Below are positions 27,122 to 37,500 of a DNA stretch of 46,963 nucleotides, piece after piece. The notes under the pieces were generated by a model. The model worked only from the letters and a program-made list of their open reading frames with translations, was not told where the DNA came from and searched no databases. The position numbers were made by a program, and so were the translations under genes. This DNA is from a virus. Position 1 is the first letter of the stretch, and each line of letters begins with the position of its first letter. The DNA lies in IMG/VR virus record IMGVR_UViG_3300006749_000023, positions 1 to 46,963 of that record; one strand, given 5' to 3'.

Positions 27122-27661
27122 TTACATTTGATCATAAGCCAAGCCTTGTCCTCCACGTACTTGACTTTTTTGTTCATCTTTCATATCATTATATGCCCCT
27201 TTAAATGATTGTCTTATTTGTTCAAATTTAGCAGCAGTATTTACTAATGATGTTAGGTTACCATCTCTACCGTGTTCAATAGATGTAGTTTCCATATATC
27301 TTGCTAATCTATCAAGCATTGTTTTAATTCCTTTATATGCTCTATATGTTGGTGTTTGATATAAATCTTCACAAAACCTAACAGCATTTCTAATAGATTC
27401 ATCTTCAGAAGATTCTTCTAAACCTATTTCATCTACAATTAATTCTTCTTTTTCATGTTCTGGCATATTAAAAAATGGATTCATATCTGGATCAGGACAA
27501 GTCATATAAAAAATATATAAATAAACTTGCATATAAGTATCTGGATATTTATCCATAATATTTTTTAATGTTTTTAAAGAATAACAATGTTCTGATGGTA
27601 TTACTTTACCGTTTTGTACATCAAATAATTTAGCTAACATAATGGGTTGTCTTTTATCCAC
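27122..27661 (-). CDS. Conserved protein upstream of GroES/TerL, 179 aa
   Basis: Helical and acidic, with HCYSLKTLKNIMDKYPDTY, FNMPEHEKEELIVDEIG, RNAVRFCEDLYQTPTYRAYKG and LDRLARYMETTSIEHGRDGN. The ending is Gly/Gln-rich (VRGGQGLAYDQM). The start overlaps the nuclease gene by 28 bases. I recall a protein of this kind beside TerL in crAss-like phages but know no function. Its position next to TerL makes a small-terminase role conceivable, but no helix-turn-helix is evident. Confidence 0.55.
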   Translation of the reverse strand: MDKRQPIMLAKLFDVQNGKVIPSEHCYSLKTLKNIMDKYPDTYMQVYLYIFYMTCPDPDMNPFFNMPEHEKEELIVDEIGLEESSEDESIRNAVRFCEDLYQTPTYRAYKGIKTMLDRLARYMETTSIEHGRDGNLTSLVNTAAKFEQIRQSFKGAYNDMKDEQKSQVRGGQGLAYDQM

Positions 27662-28467
27662 ATTATTAGACTTCTTACTTCATCTTTTAAATATGGTAGG
27701 TTATACATTTTTATTTCTTTTATAATAGGTTCTCCATTAGAATCATACTTATTTATTGGATAACCATTTTTATCATCTTTTTCTTTTTCAAAAGATACAT
27801 GTTGTATTGTTAATTTACCAGGTTTTAATTTTGGATTATGCTTAAGAATAATATACATATATAAACTTAATTGTATATTATAATGATTTAAATTACAATC
27901 ATCAAGATGAGTTAAAGGTTTAAACATTTTAGATGTTATACCTTCCCAGTTTACAAAACCTTTTTCTTTTATTTCTTTATTTGTTTTATAATCTGTAATG
28001 TTTACTTTTCCGTTAACTATTTCTACTAAATCTGCTTGACCACAAATACATGCAGATTTTAGATAAGCAAAATGTTCTGGATAAACACCAGGTTCTAATT
28101 TTTGATTAGGGGCTATTTTAACACCATTAGAATCAACTATTGGTTTTATAATAGGTATTTCTACACCTTCACGTTCTATAGTCTTAAAATCAAGCATATC
28201 TGATTCTCTCTGATTATGATACCAATTACCTAAATCAATAGCTCTTTGACTTTCTTTTTCCCAAATATTTATAACTTCTTTAGGTTTAAGACCATACCAT
28301 TTTGAACGTTTATTCTTACAAGATTTTTTTGCAACAGCTTCTTTATCAAACTTAGGTTTAAACTTAGCAATAAAAGAAGTAACACTTGTCCAGTTTATTT
28401 TATCTTTTTCTAAATTTTCATCTAAACTTTGATATATATGCCCATCTTCTTTAAAAACTACTGCCAT
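27634..28467 (-). CDS. PD-(D/E)XK nuclease (Cas4/RecB-like)
   Basis: 277 residues. The catalytic core reads GNWYH (80-84), then CICGQADLVEI with Asp146, then VNITDYKTNK with Asp159 and Lys161, the D...DxK signature of PD-(D/E)XK nucleases. The front DGHIYQSLDE-NWTSVTSFI is a common lead-in of phage members. It is probably a DNA nuclease in recombination or genome processing. It lies between the Cys-rich zinc ribbon and the 179-residue gene, ahead of GroES and TerL. A similar nuclease is a standard crAss-like gene. Confidence 0.85.
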   Translation of the reverse strand: MAVVFKEDGHIYQSLDENLEKDKINWTSVTSFIAKFKPKFDKEAVAKKSCKNKRSKWYGLKPKEVINIWEKESQRAIDLGNWYHNQRESDMLDFKTIEREGVEIPIIKPIVDSNGVKIAPNQKLEPGVYPEHFAYLKSACICGQADLVEIVNGKVNITDYKTNKEIKEKGFVNWEGITSKMFKPLTHLDDCNLNHYNIQLSLYMYIILKHNPKLKPGKLTIQHVSFEKEKDDKNGYPINKYDSNGEPIIKEIKMYNLPYLKDEVRSLIMWIKDNPLC

Positions 28468-28469
28468 AA

Positions 28470-28790
28470 TTATTTCTTTTTACTCATTATTTCATTTAAT
28501 GCTTTTTCATCTTGATCTGACATTATAGCATCCCATTTACCACTTGGACATGAAGAAGATAATGCTCTTGTTTTAAAAGCAAGACTACATCCACAATTTG
28601 CACAACAAGGTTGAGTACCTGAAGCAGCACAGTGACTACCTTTTATATCTAGATAATCACATTCTTTACATATGCTATATCTATCTCCTGCAATAATTTC
28701 TACATAGTCTTTTTTCCAAATATTATTTTTAACACCTTCATATACTTGATCTAAATGTTTTATTGCTCCTAATAATTTACCTAGTTTCAT
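28470..28790 (-). CDS. Cys-rich zinc-ribbon protein, 106 aa
   Basis: The middle carries CKECDYLDIKGSHC, then CCANCGCSLAFKTRALSSSC, giving at least two Cys pairs for zinc. A helical N-terminus (LGKLLGAIKHLDQVYEG) precedes and a charged C-terminus follows (DEKALNEIMSKKK). It overlaps the start of the IHF-like gene's end by 14 bases and is followed after 2 bases by the nuclease gene. I recall such a ribbon with IHF and the nuclease in crAss-like genomes. The function is unknown. Confidence 0.68.
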   Translation of the reverse strand: MKLGKLLGAIKHLDQVYEGVKNNIWKKDYVEIIAGDRYSICKECDYLDIKGSHCAASGTQPCCANCGCSLAFKTRALSSSCPSGKWDAIMSDQDEKALNEIMSKKK

Positions 28791-29151
28791 TTTTCCAATT
28801 TTTTTTATTATCTATTTCTATATTTATACGGTCTAATGTTTTTTCCATTTTAATAAGTTTTTCTTTTACTGGTAAATGTTTACCATATCCAGAATATGTA
28901 GTTTTTTCCATATTACCTAACATATCTTTATGTCTTTTTATAGATCTTTCTAATCTATTTTTTCTTATTATAAAAGTACCTAAATTTGGTAAAAGAACTC
29001 TAGTATTATTTAATTCTTCTAGTTCATGTCTTACTTTGTTATAAAAGAATCTAACAAATTCCTCTACCAAATTTTCATGTACTTCACATTCTTTTGCAAT
29101 ATCCTTATAAAATGTTTTATAAGTTTTAGGTTTTATGTTATTCTTCAACAC
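28777..29151 (-). CDS. IHF/HU-like DNA-binding protein
   Basis: 124 residues. Helices at the start (YKDIAKECEVHENLVEEFV, FFYNKVRHEL) lead to LPNLGTFIIRKNRL (54-67), the hallmark loop of the IHF/HU fold. Then comes a Lys-rich extended C-terminus (KLIKMEKTLDRINIEIDNKK) longer than in bacterial HU. It would bend or compact DNA. The 5' end overlaps the 117-residue gene by 14 bases and the 3' end overlaps the zinc ribbon. An IHF subunit in this place is a known crAss-like trait. Confidence 0.85.
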   Translation of the reverse strand: MLKNNIKPKTYKTFYKDIAKECEVHENLVEEFVRFFYNKVRHELEELNNTRVLLPNLGTFIIRKNRLERSIKRHKDMLGNMEKTTYSGYGKHLPVKEKLIKMEKTLDRINIEIDNKKNWKNETR

Positions 29152-29491
29152 TAAGAATTTTAAAATCTAATAAAATAGTACCATCAACTTGCAACTGAAT
29201 ATTTTCTGATAATAGGATTTTTTTATTGTCTTTTTTAATCAAGCCTTTACTTTTTGCTTTTTGAATAGCATTTCTGCATGATTGAGCACTTTTAAAAATT
29301 TGTTTTTCAGATATTACTTTACAAAATTTATTTAATTCTGTAGTTTTAAGTTTTGCTAATTCACATAAACAATCTAAATCAGCTTTACTTATTTGAATAT
29401 CATTTAAAAAACAATAAGTAACTATTTGATATTTTATAATATCATCTTTAGAAACTCTAATCCTTTTATCTACTTTTTTTACGACAGCCAT
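29138..29491 (-). CDS. HTH-like conserved protein, 117 aa
   Basis: Mostly helical, with a Lys-rich N-terminus (VVKKVDKRIRVSKDD) and a region SKADLDCLCELAKLKTTELNKF, ISEKQIFKSAQSCRNAIQKAKSKG that looks like a winged-helix or recognition-helix arrangement. A short strand pair follows (LQVDGTILLDFKIL). It overlaps the lysin candidate by 13 bases and the IHF gene by 14. It may bind DNA and regulate late genes. No family is recognised, and the HTH is judged by eye only. Confidence 0.5.
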   Translation of the reverse strand: MAVVKKVDKRIRVSKDDIIKYQIVTYCFLNDIQISKADLDCLCELAKLKTTELNKFCKVISEKQIFKSAQSCRNAIQKAKSKGLIKKDNKKILLSENIQLQVDGTILLDFKILSVEE

Positions 29492-30102
29492 GTTTTAACA
29501 ATATCATTGCTGTTAAGTAAAGTATAAGTGAAACTGTTACTCCAAGTATCTCTTGCTTTTCTCATGACTTTCATGAAAAATCTCCAATCATCATTGTCTG
29601 CAATAACCTGACAACCAGCAGACCACTTATCTACTTGTGTTGATTTTTTACCAGCATATTTAGTTGCTCTATGAATATTTATACCAAACAAACCTGTATC
29701 TAAGTTTTCTGTATTTAGATTATATACATCATCTCTGTTGTTATCTCTATATACAGTAACAGGTTTACATTGACCTAAAGCTTCATATCTACCTTGGTGT
29801 TTTCTAATTTTATGAGATCCTCTATACTGCCCTTCTTTTAGTATTGCAGTACCTTTTGATTTAACTATAGGAGCATCCATGTAATGTGATCCTGGATCAG
29901 TAGTACAATCAAATTCATAATATTTCCAAACTCCATTTTCTTTATAAGAAATAGTTATTGTATCATCAAATTTATTTGTAACTTTTCCAGCTGTTTCAGC
30001 ATTTCTAATACCTACAATATTTACATTGAAATCTCCGTTTTCAAACCATTTATAACCTTTAGATTCTACAGATCTTTTAATATGTTCTCTACTATACTTC
30101 AT
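29479..30102 (-). CDS. L,D-transpeptidase-like lysin candidate
   Basis: 207 residues. The C-terminal half reads FGINIHRATKYAG then VDKWSAGCQV, with His144 and Cys164 spaced like the catalytic HxxN/SxGC pair of YkuD-type L,D-transpeptidases. A cell-wall peptide hydrolase or transpeptidase would help lyse the host. The N-terminal part (GYKWFENGDFNVNIVGIRN) is a small lead-in. No signal peptide is seen, so release would need a holin or another route. It sits in the packaging/head region among small genes with 11-13-base overlaps. The amidase alternative cannot be excluded. Confidence 0.65.
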   Translation of the reverse strand: MKYSREHIKRSVESKGYKWFENGDFNVNIVGIRNAETAGKVTNKFDDTITISYKENGVWKYYEFDCTTDPGSHYMDAPIVKSKGTAILKEGQYRGSHKIRKHQGRYEALGQCKPVTVYRDNNRDDVYNLNTENLDTGLFGINIHRATKYAGKKSTQVDKWSAGCQVIADNDDWRFFMKVMRKARDTWSNSFTYTLLNSNDIVKTWLS

Positions 30103-30361
30103 CTGCCACCTTTTTTAAAGTTCTTTTTGCAGGTACTTCATCAGGTGTATCATTAGATTCTTCAGTACTAGCTCCCATTGCTTGTGCTAAAAACATTTGT
30201 GCTTGAACTCTTTCAGCTCTAGCTTTTTCTATGTCTCTTAGACATTCTTCATACTCTAATTGTGCTTTTAAATGCACAATGTTTTCTTTGTAGAAGATTG
30301 TTAACTCTTCTCTTTTAGCTGCCATTTGTTCTTCAGACAGCTCAACTTTTTCTTTTGCCAT
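30092..30361 (-). CDS. Coiled-coil protein, 89 aa
   Basis: I start at the ATG at 30359-30361 (MAKEKVELS), which follows an A-rich leader; an earlier in-frame ATG at 30388 gives a basic 9-residue extension. The body is one charged helix (AAKREELTIFYKENIVHLK, EECLRDIEKARAERVQAQ) with an acidic tail (STEESNDTPDEVPAKRT). It is a probable coiled coil of unknown role. The start of the lysin candidate overlaps its end by 11 bases. A TATATTTG box upstream suggests this is the first gene of a transcription unit. Confidence 0.6.
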   Translation of the reverse strand: MAKEKVELSEEQMAAKREELTIFYKENIVHLKAQLEYEECLRDIEKARAERVQAQMFLAQAMGASTEESNDTPDEVPAKRTLKKVADEV

Positions 30362-30390
30362 TTTTTTATTTTTATGGTTAATATACATTA

Positions 30391-30398
30391 CAAATATA
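30391..30398 (-). promoter_or_regulatory. Bacteroidota-type promoter -7 motif (TATATTTG)
   Basis: The minus strand reads TATATTTG, 29 bases upstream of the coiled-coil gene start and in the AT-rich gap after PhoH. A TTTATTG upstream may serve as a loose -33 element but its spacing is not ideal. Confidence 0.45.
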
Positions 30399-30468
30399 CA
30401 AAAAAATAAACAATAAAGGTTTACTTTTATAAATTTTTTTAAAAATTAAATAAAATAAGTTTAATTTA

Positions 30469-31134
30469 TTAGTGATAACCGTTTAAAAGATCAAGTAGTT
30501 CTTCTATTGCATCATGTCTATGTGAATCTTCTAATACAGTTTTAAATACATGTTTTGAATTTACTAGTTTTGACATATCATGATATGCTGAATAGTTCTT
30601 ATCTTTTAAATCTATTTGATATGAATCACCACAAAAAATCATTTTAGAGTCTTTACCTAGTCTTCCAATAGCCATTGCTAATTGACTTCTAGTTAAGTTT
30701 TGGAACTCATCTACTATTACAATAGAGTTATCAAATGTACGGCCTCTAAAATGCGCCAGAGAGCATAATTCTATAGTTTCATCCTTTTCCATTTTATCTA
30801 AAAGTTGAGGTTTGTTATAAACCTTTCTCATATTAGATCTAATTGGTACTAGCCAAGGTTCCATTTTTTCACGTTCAGAACCAGGTAAAAACCCATTATC
30901 TTCAGTAGAAACAGTAGGTCTTGTTATAATTATTTTATTGTATTGTCTTTTAAAAAATTGATCTAAAGCTATTTGTACTGCAAGTAATGTTTTACCGCTA
31001 CCAGCTCTACCTACAATAAAATTATAAGGTGTTTTTAAAATTTCTGCTTTTGCTTTTTTTTGCTCATCAGATAGTGAAATTGAAAATCTGATTGCTCCTT
31101 TTGGAGGAGTCTTTGCTTTATTTGCCGTTGGCAT
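30469..31134 (-). CDS. phoH: PhoH-like ATPase
   Basis: 221 residues. Walker A GRAGSGKT (42-49), the TRP motif, the FLPGSEREKMEPW segment, Walker B IVIVDEFQN (138-146) and the sensor FCGDSYQID (168-175) match PhoH in order. PhoH proteins are RNA-helicase-like ATPases common in phages; the exact phage role is not settled. It is encoded 15 bases after the UVR-motif gene and before the coiled-coil gene's promoter. Confidence 0.93.
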   Translation of the reverse strand: MPTANKAKTPPKGAIRFSISLSDEQKKAKAEILKTPYNFIVGRAGSGKTLLAVQIALDQFFKRQYNKIIITRPTVSTEDNGFLPGSEREKMEPWLVPIRSNMRKVYNKPQLLDKMEKDETIELCSLAHFRGRTFDNSIVIVDEFQNLTRSQLAMAIGRLGKDSKMIFCGDSYQIDLKDKNYSAYHDMSKLVNSKHVFKTVLEDSHRHDAIEELLDLLNGYH

Positions 31135-31149
31135 ATTTAAAGTTTAAAA

Positions 31150-31437
31150 TTATTTATTTGTATTATACTTATCTCTAAGTTTAATACATTTTTCAAAATC
31201 ATCTCTTTCAGCAAAATAATCTATAAGATTTTGTACATCATCCTTAGTAGGAGTATCTGTAATATCATGCATAAATATAAATGATTCTAATTTTTCTACA
31301 TTAACAACATCTTCAAGTTTTTTCCCTCCTATAAGAAGGTAATACGAATTAGTAAATGCATGATATATGAACTTTTCTTCATTTTTTAATTGTTCCATTT
31401 CTGTCATTTTGCTATATTCTTCGTAACTAAAACTCAT
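31150..31437 (-). CDS. Small protein with UVR-like motif, 95 aa
   Basis: The last third reads DDVQNLIDYFAERDDFEKCIKLRDKY, which fits the UVR helix pair (A/F-E-x-x-D-F-E-x-C/A-x-x-LRD) found at the ends of UvrB and UvrC and in small stress proteins. The first part is a helical SYEEYSKMTEMEQLKNEE followed by YYLLIGGKKLEDV. A partner-binding or assembly role is possible. A promoter with both TAnnTTTG and TTG elements sits directly upstream, so this gene begins the PhoH unit. Confidence 0.6.
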   Translation of the reverse strand: MSFSYEEYSKMTEMEQLKNEEKFIYHAFTNSYYLLIGGKKLEDVVNVEKLESFIFMHDITDTPTKDDVQNLIDYFAERDDFEKCIKLRDKYNTNK

Positions 31438-31457
31438 CTTATTAATGTTTTTGGTTG

Positions 31458-31489
31458 CAAAGTTATAAACTTTTTTATATAACTTGCAA
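31458..31489 (-). promoter_or_regulatory. Bacteroidota-type promoter (TTG-21-TAACTTTG)
   Basis: On the minus strand, TTG (31487-31489) is 21 bases upstream of TAACTTTG (31458-31465), about 20 bases before the ATG of the UVR-motif gene. This is the best promoter match in the minus block and implies use of host RNA polymerase with the Bacteroidota primary sigma factor. Confidence 0.65.
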
Positions 31490-31506
31490 GTGATTATAAA
31501 ATTATT

Positions 31507-34500
31507 TTATTGGTTCCTTAATATTGATCTAAATTGTGATTGTGTAGGTCCTTTATAAAATGGATGTGGTTTAAATAATGGTAATTGTCCAATACTTGGT
31601 CCTATAATATTATCATAGGATTTATTAAATTGTGGGTTTATACCTGTAAATGTTCTTAAATTAGGATTATTACCAACAGTATTAAACATTCCTATATTTT
31701 CATTATATTTTAAATTAGGATATTTATTAAGTAATCCACTAGCAGTTGTTGGAACTATATTTCCACTTCCAAATACTTTTGCAGCATTAGGTAATGTTTT
31801 ATAACCTCTTAGTAAACTACTAGGTACTCCAGTTAACTCAAATGTTCCAAATGCAGTATTTGCTAAACCTGAAGTAATATCACCTTCTTGAAAATTACTA
31901 ATTGCATTAGGAAATGTATTTACTGCAGCATTAGTACCCCATCCTACATTAGCTAAATCTCCAAATGTTAAAGATCTGCCTGTAACAGGATTAATAGAAC
32001 TACCTCTAACTGTTGTTGATGGTACACTTCCTCTTGTACCTTTAATTACATTTTTTATTCTGCCTGGTATATTTTTTACTACATTTAAAGGTGTAGACAT
32101 AACTGTATTATAACCTTTAAAAGGTAAAACTGTACTAGCTGCAATTTCTATTGGTGACCATGCATTAATTGGATTATAATTATAATCTTCTACAGCTCTT
32201 TCATATCCACCTGCACCTTGAAAAGCTGGTGCAGTTGAATATAACCACATCATATTAGGTGCTATACCTTTTTTCATCCGTTCTTCATGTTGTTTATATG
32301 CTTCTGTATATTCTGCAGCCCGTTGTCTTTCTCCAATAGTTCTATTATCTTGACTTATAAATGTTTGATTTGAACGATTATTATTTAGTTTTTGTATATC
32401 ATTAAAATTAACTTGATTTGTAACTACTCTTGTATTATCTGGCGGAAGAGTATTAAGATTATTTATATAAGGATTATTTAAATTATTATTATTAAAATCA
32501 ATATTAATATTTTCATAATTATAATCTTTATCAAAATCAAATCCTTCTGGTACATATGGTAAATTTTGATCATAACCTGAAACCATTGAATTAATTCCGT
32601 CTTGAACAGATTTATTATAATTTATATATGCTCTTTCTTTTGATCCTTCTGGAAATTGTTCATTAATATATTTTAATAAGTCTCCTCTATTTTGAAATAT
32701 ATTACTATTTTCTTGAGTTCCATCATATTTTTTTATTTCTTCATCTAAAAATTGCATTACTTCTGTAAATTGAGGAGTAGCTACTTCTTCATATGAATAT
32801 GGATGATATGGTTTACCTTTATATGTAAACTCAAAATTATTTGCATCTTTATTTGTAAGATTAGAACGAAGATATGGATTTTGTGTATTTTGTGCTGCAG
32901 TTAAATTATCTCTAGTTTGACCATAATAATCACCAAAACTCATATTAGCAAATTGTGGAAATAAAAGATTAGCAGATTCTATATCACCATCTTTTAAATA
33001 TCCTTGATACCTATTAAAATCATCCATTTTAACAAAATTCTCATAACCACCGTAAGGTTCATATAATCTTTTTTGTCTTTCTAATGCTAATGCTATTTCA
33101 CCAAAGCTTGGCGTTTCAGAGTTATACATTTGTGCTTTTGGTAATGAACCTCCATACTTAACACTCATTGGATCACCAATATCATCACCTATTTCATAAT
33201 TTTGTGCTACAGTATTATTAATATCTATAATATCTTGATCATTAAAAAACTGAAACATTCTTTCAGTTGGTAAATTAGGATTAGGATTATTTTTAATGTA
33301 TTGTTTATATTGTTCAAGTATTTCAGGAGTTAAAACATCTGTACCATAATTAAATCCTATAGTTTTATACATATCATATCTTAAAGCTTCTAAATCTGCT
33401 TTTCTTTCATATACAGATTTATCATGAGAATTTGCATCATCAGAAACATTCATTTTACTTTGTATATAATTATAATCAGCATCATTTAAATTAAAATCTT
33501 TAATATACTTACTTGAACCCATTTGATGACCAAGCTCATGGGCTAATGTTGCTTCTAATTGTGATTTTAATTCAGCAGGAGTTCCTTCAAAACCCATATC
33601 TATATTTAAACCTTGAATTTGTCTTGGATCTAATACAACATCTCCTTGTCTTGATCCTGATGTATAAGCTCTACTGCCTGTTTCACCTCTCATTAATTTA
33701 TTTCTAAGCTCTCTAAATGCTGGAACATCTAGGTGACCATATTGTGATTGTATTATAGCTTGAAATTGATCATCAGTAAATATATTTGGTTCAGCTTCAT
33801 TTCTTATTTTTCTGCTGTCATAATTTAGATCTGCTTCTGTTCTTTCTTCACCTATTCTTGTATAATAAGGATTTGCAAAAAATACATCTTTATAATTATA
33901 ATCTATACCTGAATCTTTATACTGATCATTTAAAAAAGTTACTTTATCAAGAATTTTTTTAATTAAATTAGGATCATCATCATAAGCCTCATCTCTGTAA
34001 GAATTAGAATCTGCATCATACATTACTTTAGAATTAGCTAAAGCATCTTTTCTCATGTCTATAATTTCATCAACATTCTCATAACCTTGATTAATTAATT
34101 TTTGTTTATATAAATCTCCACTTATAGCATTATCATAAAAATCTTTTTGTAATTGTACATCTTCCTTTTTAATTGGATTCATTATTGATTTATATTGCTC
34201 TTGAAACTGTGCTTCTTGTGCTGGACTTTGAAGTTGAGGCCAATATATATCTCCTTGTTGTAATCTGTTTTTATATTCTTTTTTAGAAATGCCTTTCATT
34301 CCAGGCATATTTTTAATGTATTTGTACTGTTTTACCAAATCTTTATATGTCATATTTGATGTACGTACAAACTCTTGACTATCTTTATCCCATGTGTATC
34401 CTGTCGTTGTTTTACCATCAGTAAAAATCTCTGGTTTTAATTCTCTATACCAACTTGTATTATTTGGATCAGCAGCTAATGTACTAGAAAATGCCCCATC

Positions 34501-37500
34501 ATCTAGAATTTCTGAATATGGAACATCTGTTGTAGTAAGATACCTAGCATCACCTAGCGCAGTTTCATATTCTGGATTTAAAATGTAACTACCATCATCT
34601 TGTTTGGTATACATTTTTTGATATAATCCATGAAGAAATCTTTTTTTATTTTCTTTTTCTAAAGTTTCTTTATTCCACAATAGAGGATGAACCATATCAC
34701 CTTCATTATTTATATATGGATTATTAGCAAAGGTTATTTTTTCATCATCACTTAAAGCATTATAAGCATCTGAATCTTCAAACCCTTGTTCAAACCATTG
34801 TGGGTTATAAACACCTGTTCTAGTTTCTACATTACCATCTTTATTTTTATAATCAAATGTAAACTCTCCTTCTGGCACATTAAGAAATTCTGATGGTATA
34901 TATTTATATGTTTCAGCCAGATTAACTTCTGTACCTGGTTGAGCTTTAAAAAGTTCACCCCCATCTTTAAAACCACCAAATGGATTTGTACCAATCATAG
35001 TATTATCTGCTGGAATTACAGTTTGATTTTGTAATTCTTGAATCATTTTTAAATTAGCTTCTTGTCTTTTTAATTCTTCTTCATTTATATTATTTATCCA
35101 TGGTTGTAAATACATATTTAAATATCCTTCATTTCTAGCTAATGGTGAACCACCTTTTTCATCATTTCTAATATATTCTGCTAATGCTTTATCAATATTA
35201 TTAGTCATAATAGCATCAGCAAATTTTGGATATTTACTTAATTTACCAAGATTATATGTATAATCTGCAAGCATAAATTTAGTTCTAGCAGGTAAATTAT
35301 CATATGCAGTTTCTCCATAATTAGCATCAATAAAAATTTTAGTTTTTCTTAATGCGTTATCTATATCTTCTTTTCTAAATAATTCAGCATCTTCTAATGA
35401 TAATCCTGATTTATATGTATCAAAAATATCTGCTCCTTTTCTACCAAAACCTATTGTAGCTTCTGATTCATATGTACCATTTGAATTTTGATGATAATAT
35501 GGGTAAAACTTACCATCTTCATATACTTTATAATATGTTTTGCCATCAGGTTTTAATACTGCTGAATCTTTATTTTTTACATAATCCCAACTTGTTTCTT
35601 CTTCTTGTATAAAGTTTTCAAATTGTTCATATTCATCTTTAAAAGTAACTTCTGCATTTCCTTTTTGAGCTTTTTTTATAGTAAATGTTTGACCACCTGT
35701 TTTATATTTTATATCATCAGGTGTATCATCTAAAGCATAACCTTCAGTTTGTCCACCATACTCTTTAAATGGATTATAAGATTTACGTTGTAAATCAAAT
35801 ATAGTACCACTATAATTATCTAAATCATATGTATTACCTGTATTTATTAATTGTGGATTTTTTTGTAAGTTGCTATAATAACCTAATGTACCTTTTTGAC
35901 TTTTTGTTAAACCATCCATAGCATTCCATCCTTGTATATTACTTATACTTGTAGCATTTGGTATTACAATTTTATTAAATCCTGAATTTTGTAAAAAGTT
36001 TAATGTTTCATTTTCAAATCTGTAATATGGTTTAGACCCTATTCTAGACATTGGAATTAAACTCTCTAAATTAAGATCAGAATTATCCATAATTCTTCTA
36101 GATGTTGGGTAAAGATTTTCACCAGTTTGAGCTAGTCTTGCTAATTCTTGTTGTTGTATATCTAAAGCATTATATTCATCAGCAAATTCATCTAGTCCAA
36201 ATATTTCATTTTTTCTTTGTTGAATATTATTTATTTTATTATTTATATCATTTAAATTGCTAAAATATTTATCATTTCTTTTTTCAACTTGAGGTTTTAT
36301 TTTTAATAATTCAGAACGATTTTTATTACTTAAAAAATCAAACATAGGATCTTTATTTATATCTGTCTGTAATTCTTTAAGTATAAATAACCCTGGGTTT
36401 TCAGCATCTACAAATCCTCTTACCCATCCCATAGCTAATGGATCTAATATATGTAATCCATCATGATGACTATCTAAATATGGTTTTTTTAATAAATTTG
36501 GCATAGAAACAGAATAATTTGTAGGTGTAATTCTAGTTCCTTTAAATTCTGTAAAGCCTCCTGGTAAGTAACTAAATTGTGAAGGTAAAAGATCTGGGTA
36601 TCTATATAATCCAAAATCTGCTCCATCAGAACTTTCCATACCGGTCCATTTAGATCTAAAACCTTGTGTACCATCTATCATACGAGCATCTAAATTATTT
36701 AATAGAGGTTGAAATGCATGATTTGTTACTGCTAAATCTGAAAAACTTTGTTCTTTTAGTTTAGATAAATCTATTTGGTTATTAGATATAAGGCTAGGAT
36801 TATTTTTTAATGTGTTTTCAATAAACATTGCCTCACCTTTATTAAAATTCTTTAATAAAAATTTATCAAACTGCTTAACAGGTAAAAAAGGTTTTTTAGT
36901 AATCATATTATTAAAACCACTAAAAAAGTTATCTGCCAACCTTGTAACAATTTTACCTTTTTGTGCTTTTGCTAATGCTCCTCCTTCTTTTTTATATAAA
37001 CTTTCAAGTGGATCAAATAAAATTCCTTGCTCATCAAAATATTGACGTTTTTTAAATGGATCTAATAAATTAAATTCTTCTCTTGTTAGATTACGTTCAA
37101 GAAGAGGCATGTTAGGATCTTCTACAAATGCTTTATAATCCCAGTCACTAAGTTCAAACTCACGTCCAAGGTAATCACTTATAAAACTTTTACGTGGCAT
37201 ACTGCCATCTGTTTTTCTTCTATAAGTTTGAATTCTTGGAAATTTCATAAAAGTTCCTTCAAAAGGAGTATTTAGACTAAATTTTTCTGTTAGAAGTGGT
37301 GCTATTTGAGCATTTATATCAAGTACATTCTTTCCACGACCTGGAGTACTTATTCCTGCTATATTTTTTCTTATTGTATTACCTCCAGATGTATTTGCAA
37401 ATCCTTCATCACCTGATAAAATTAATGATGGACTATTGGTACGACCTAATAAAAAATTATGTTGATTAGCCATTTCACCACGTCCTCTAAAAGTAGCTAA

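Noticed and set aside
27122-27661. Calling the 179-aa protein the small terminase subunit
   Set aside because: Only position supports it; no DNA-binding helix-turn-helix is visible.
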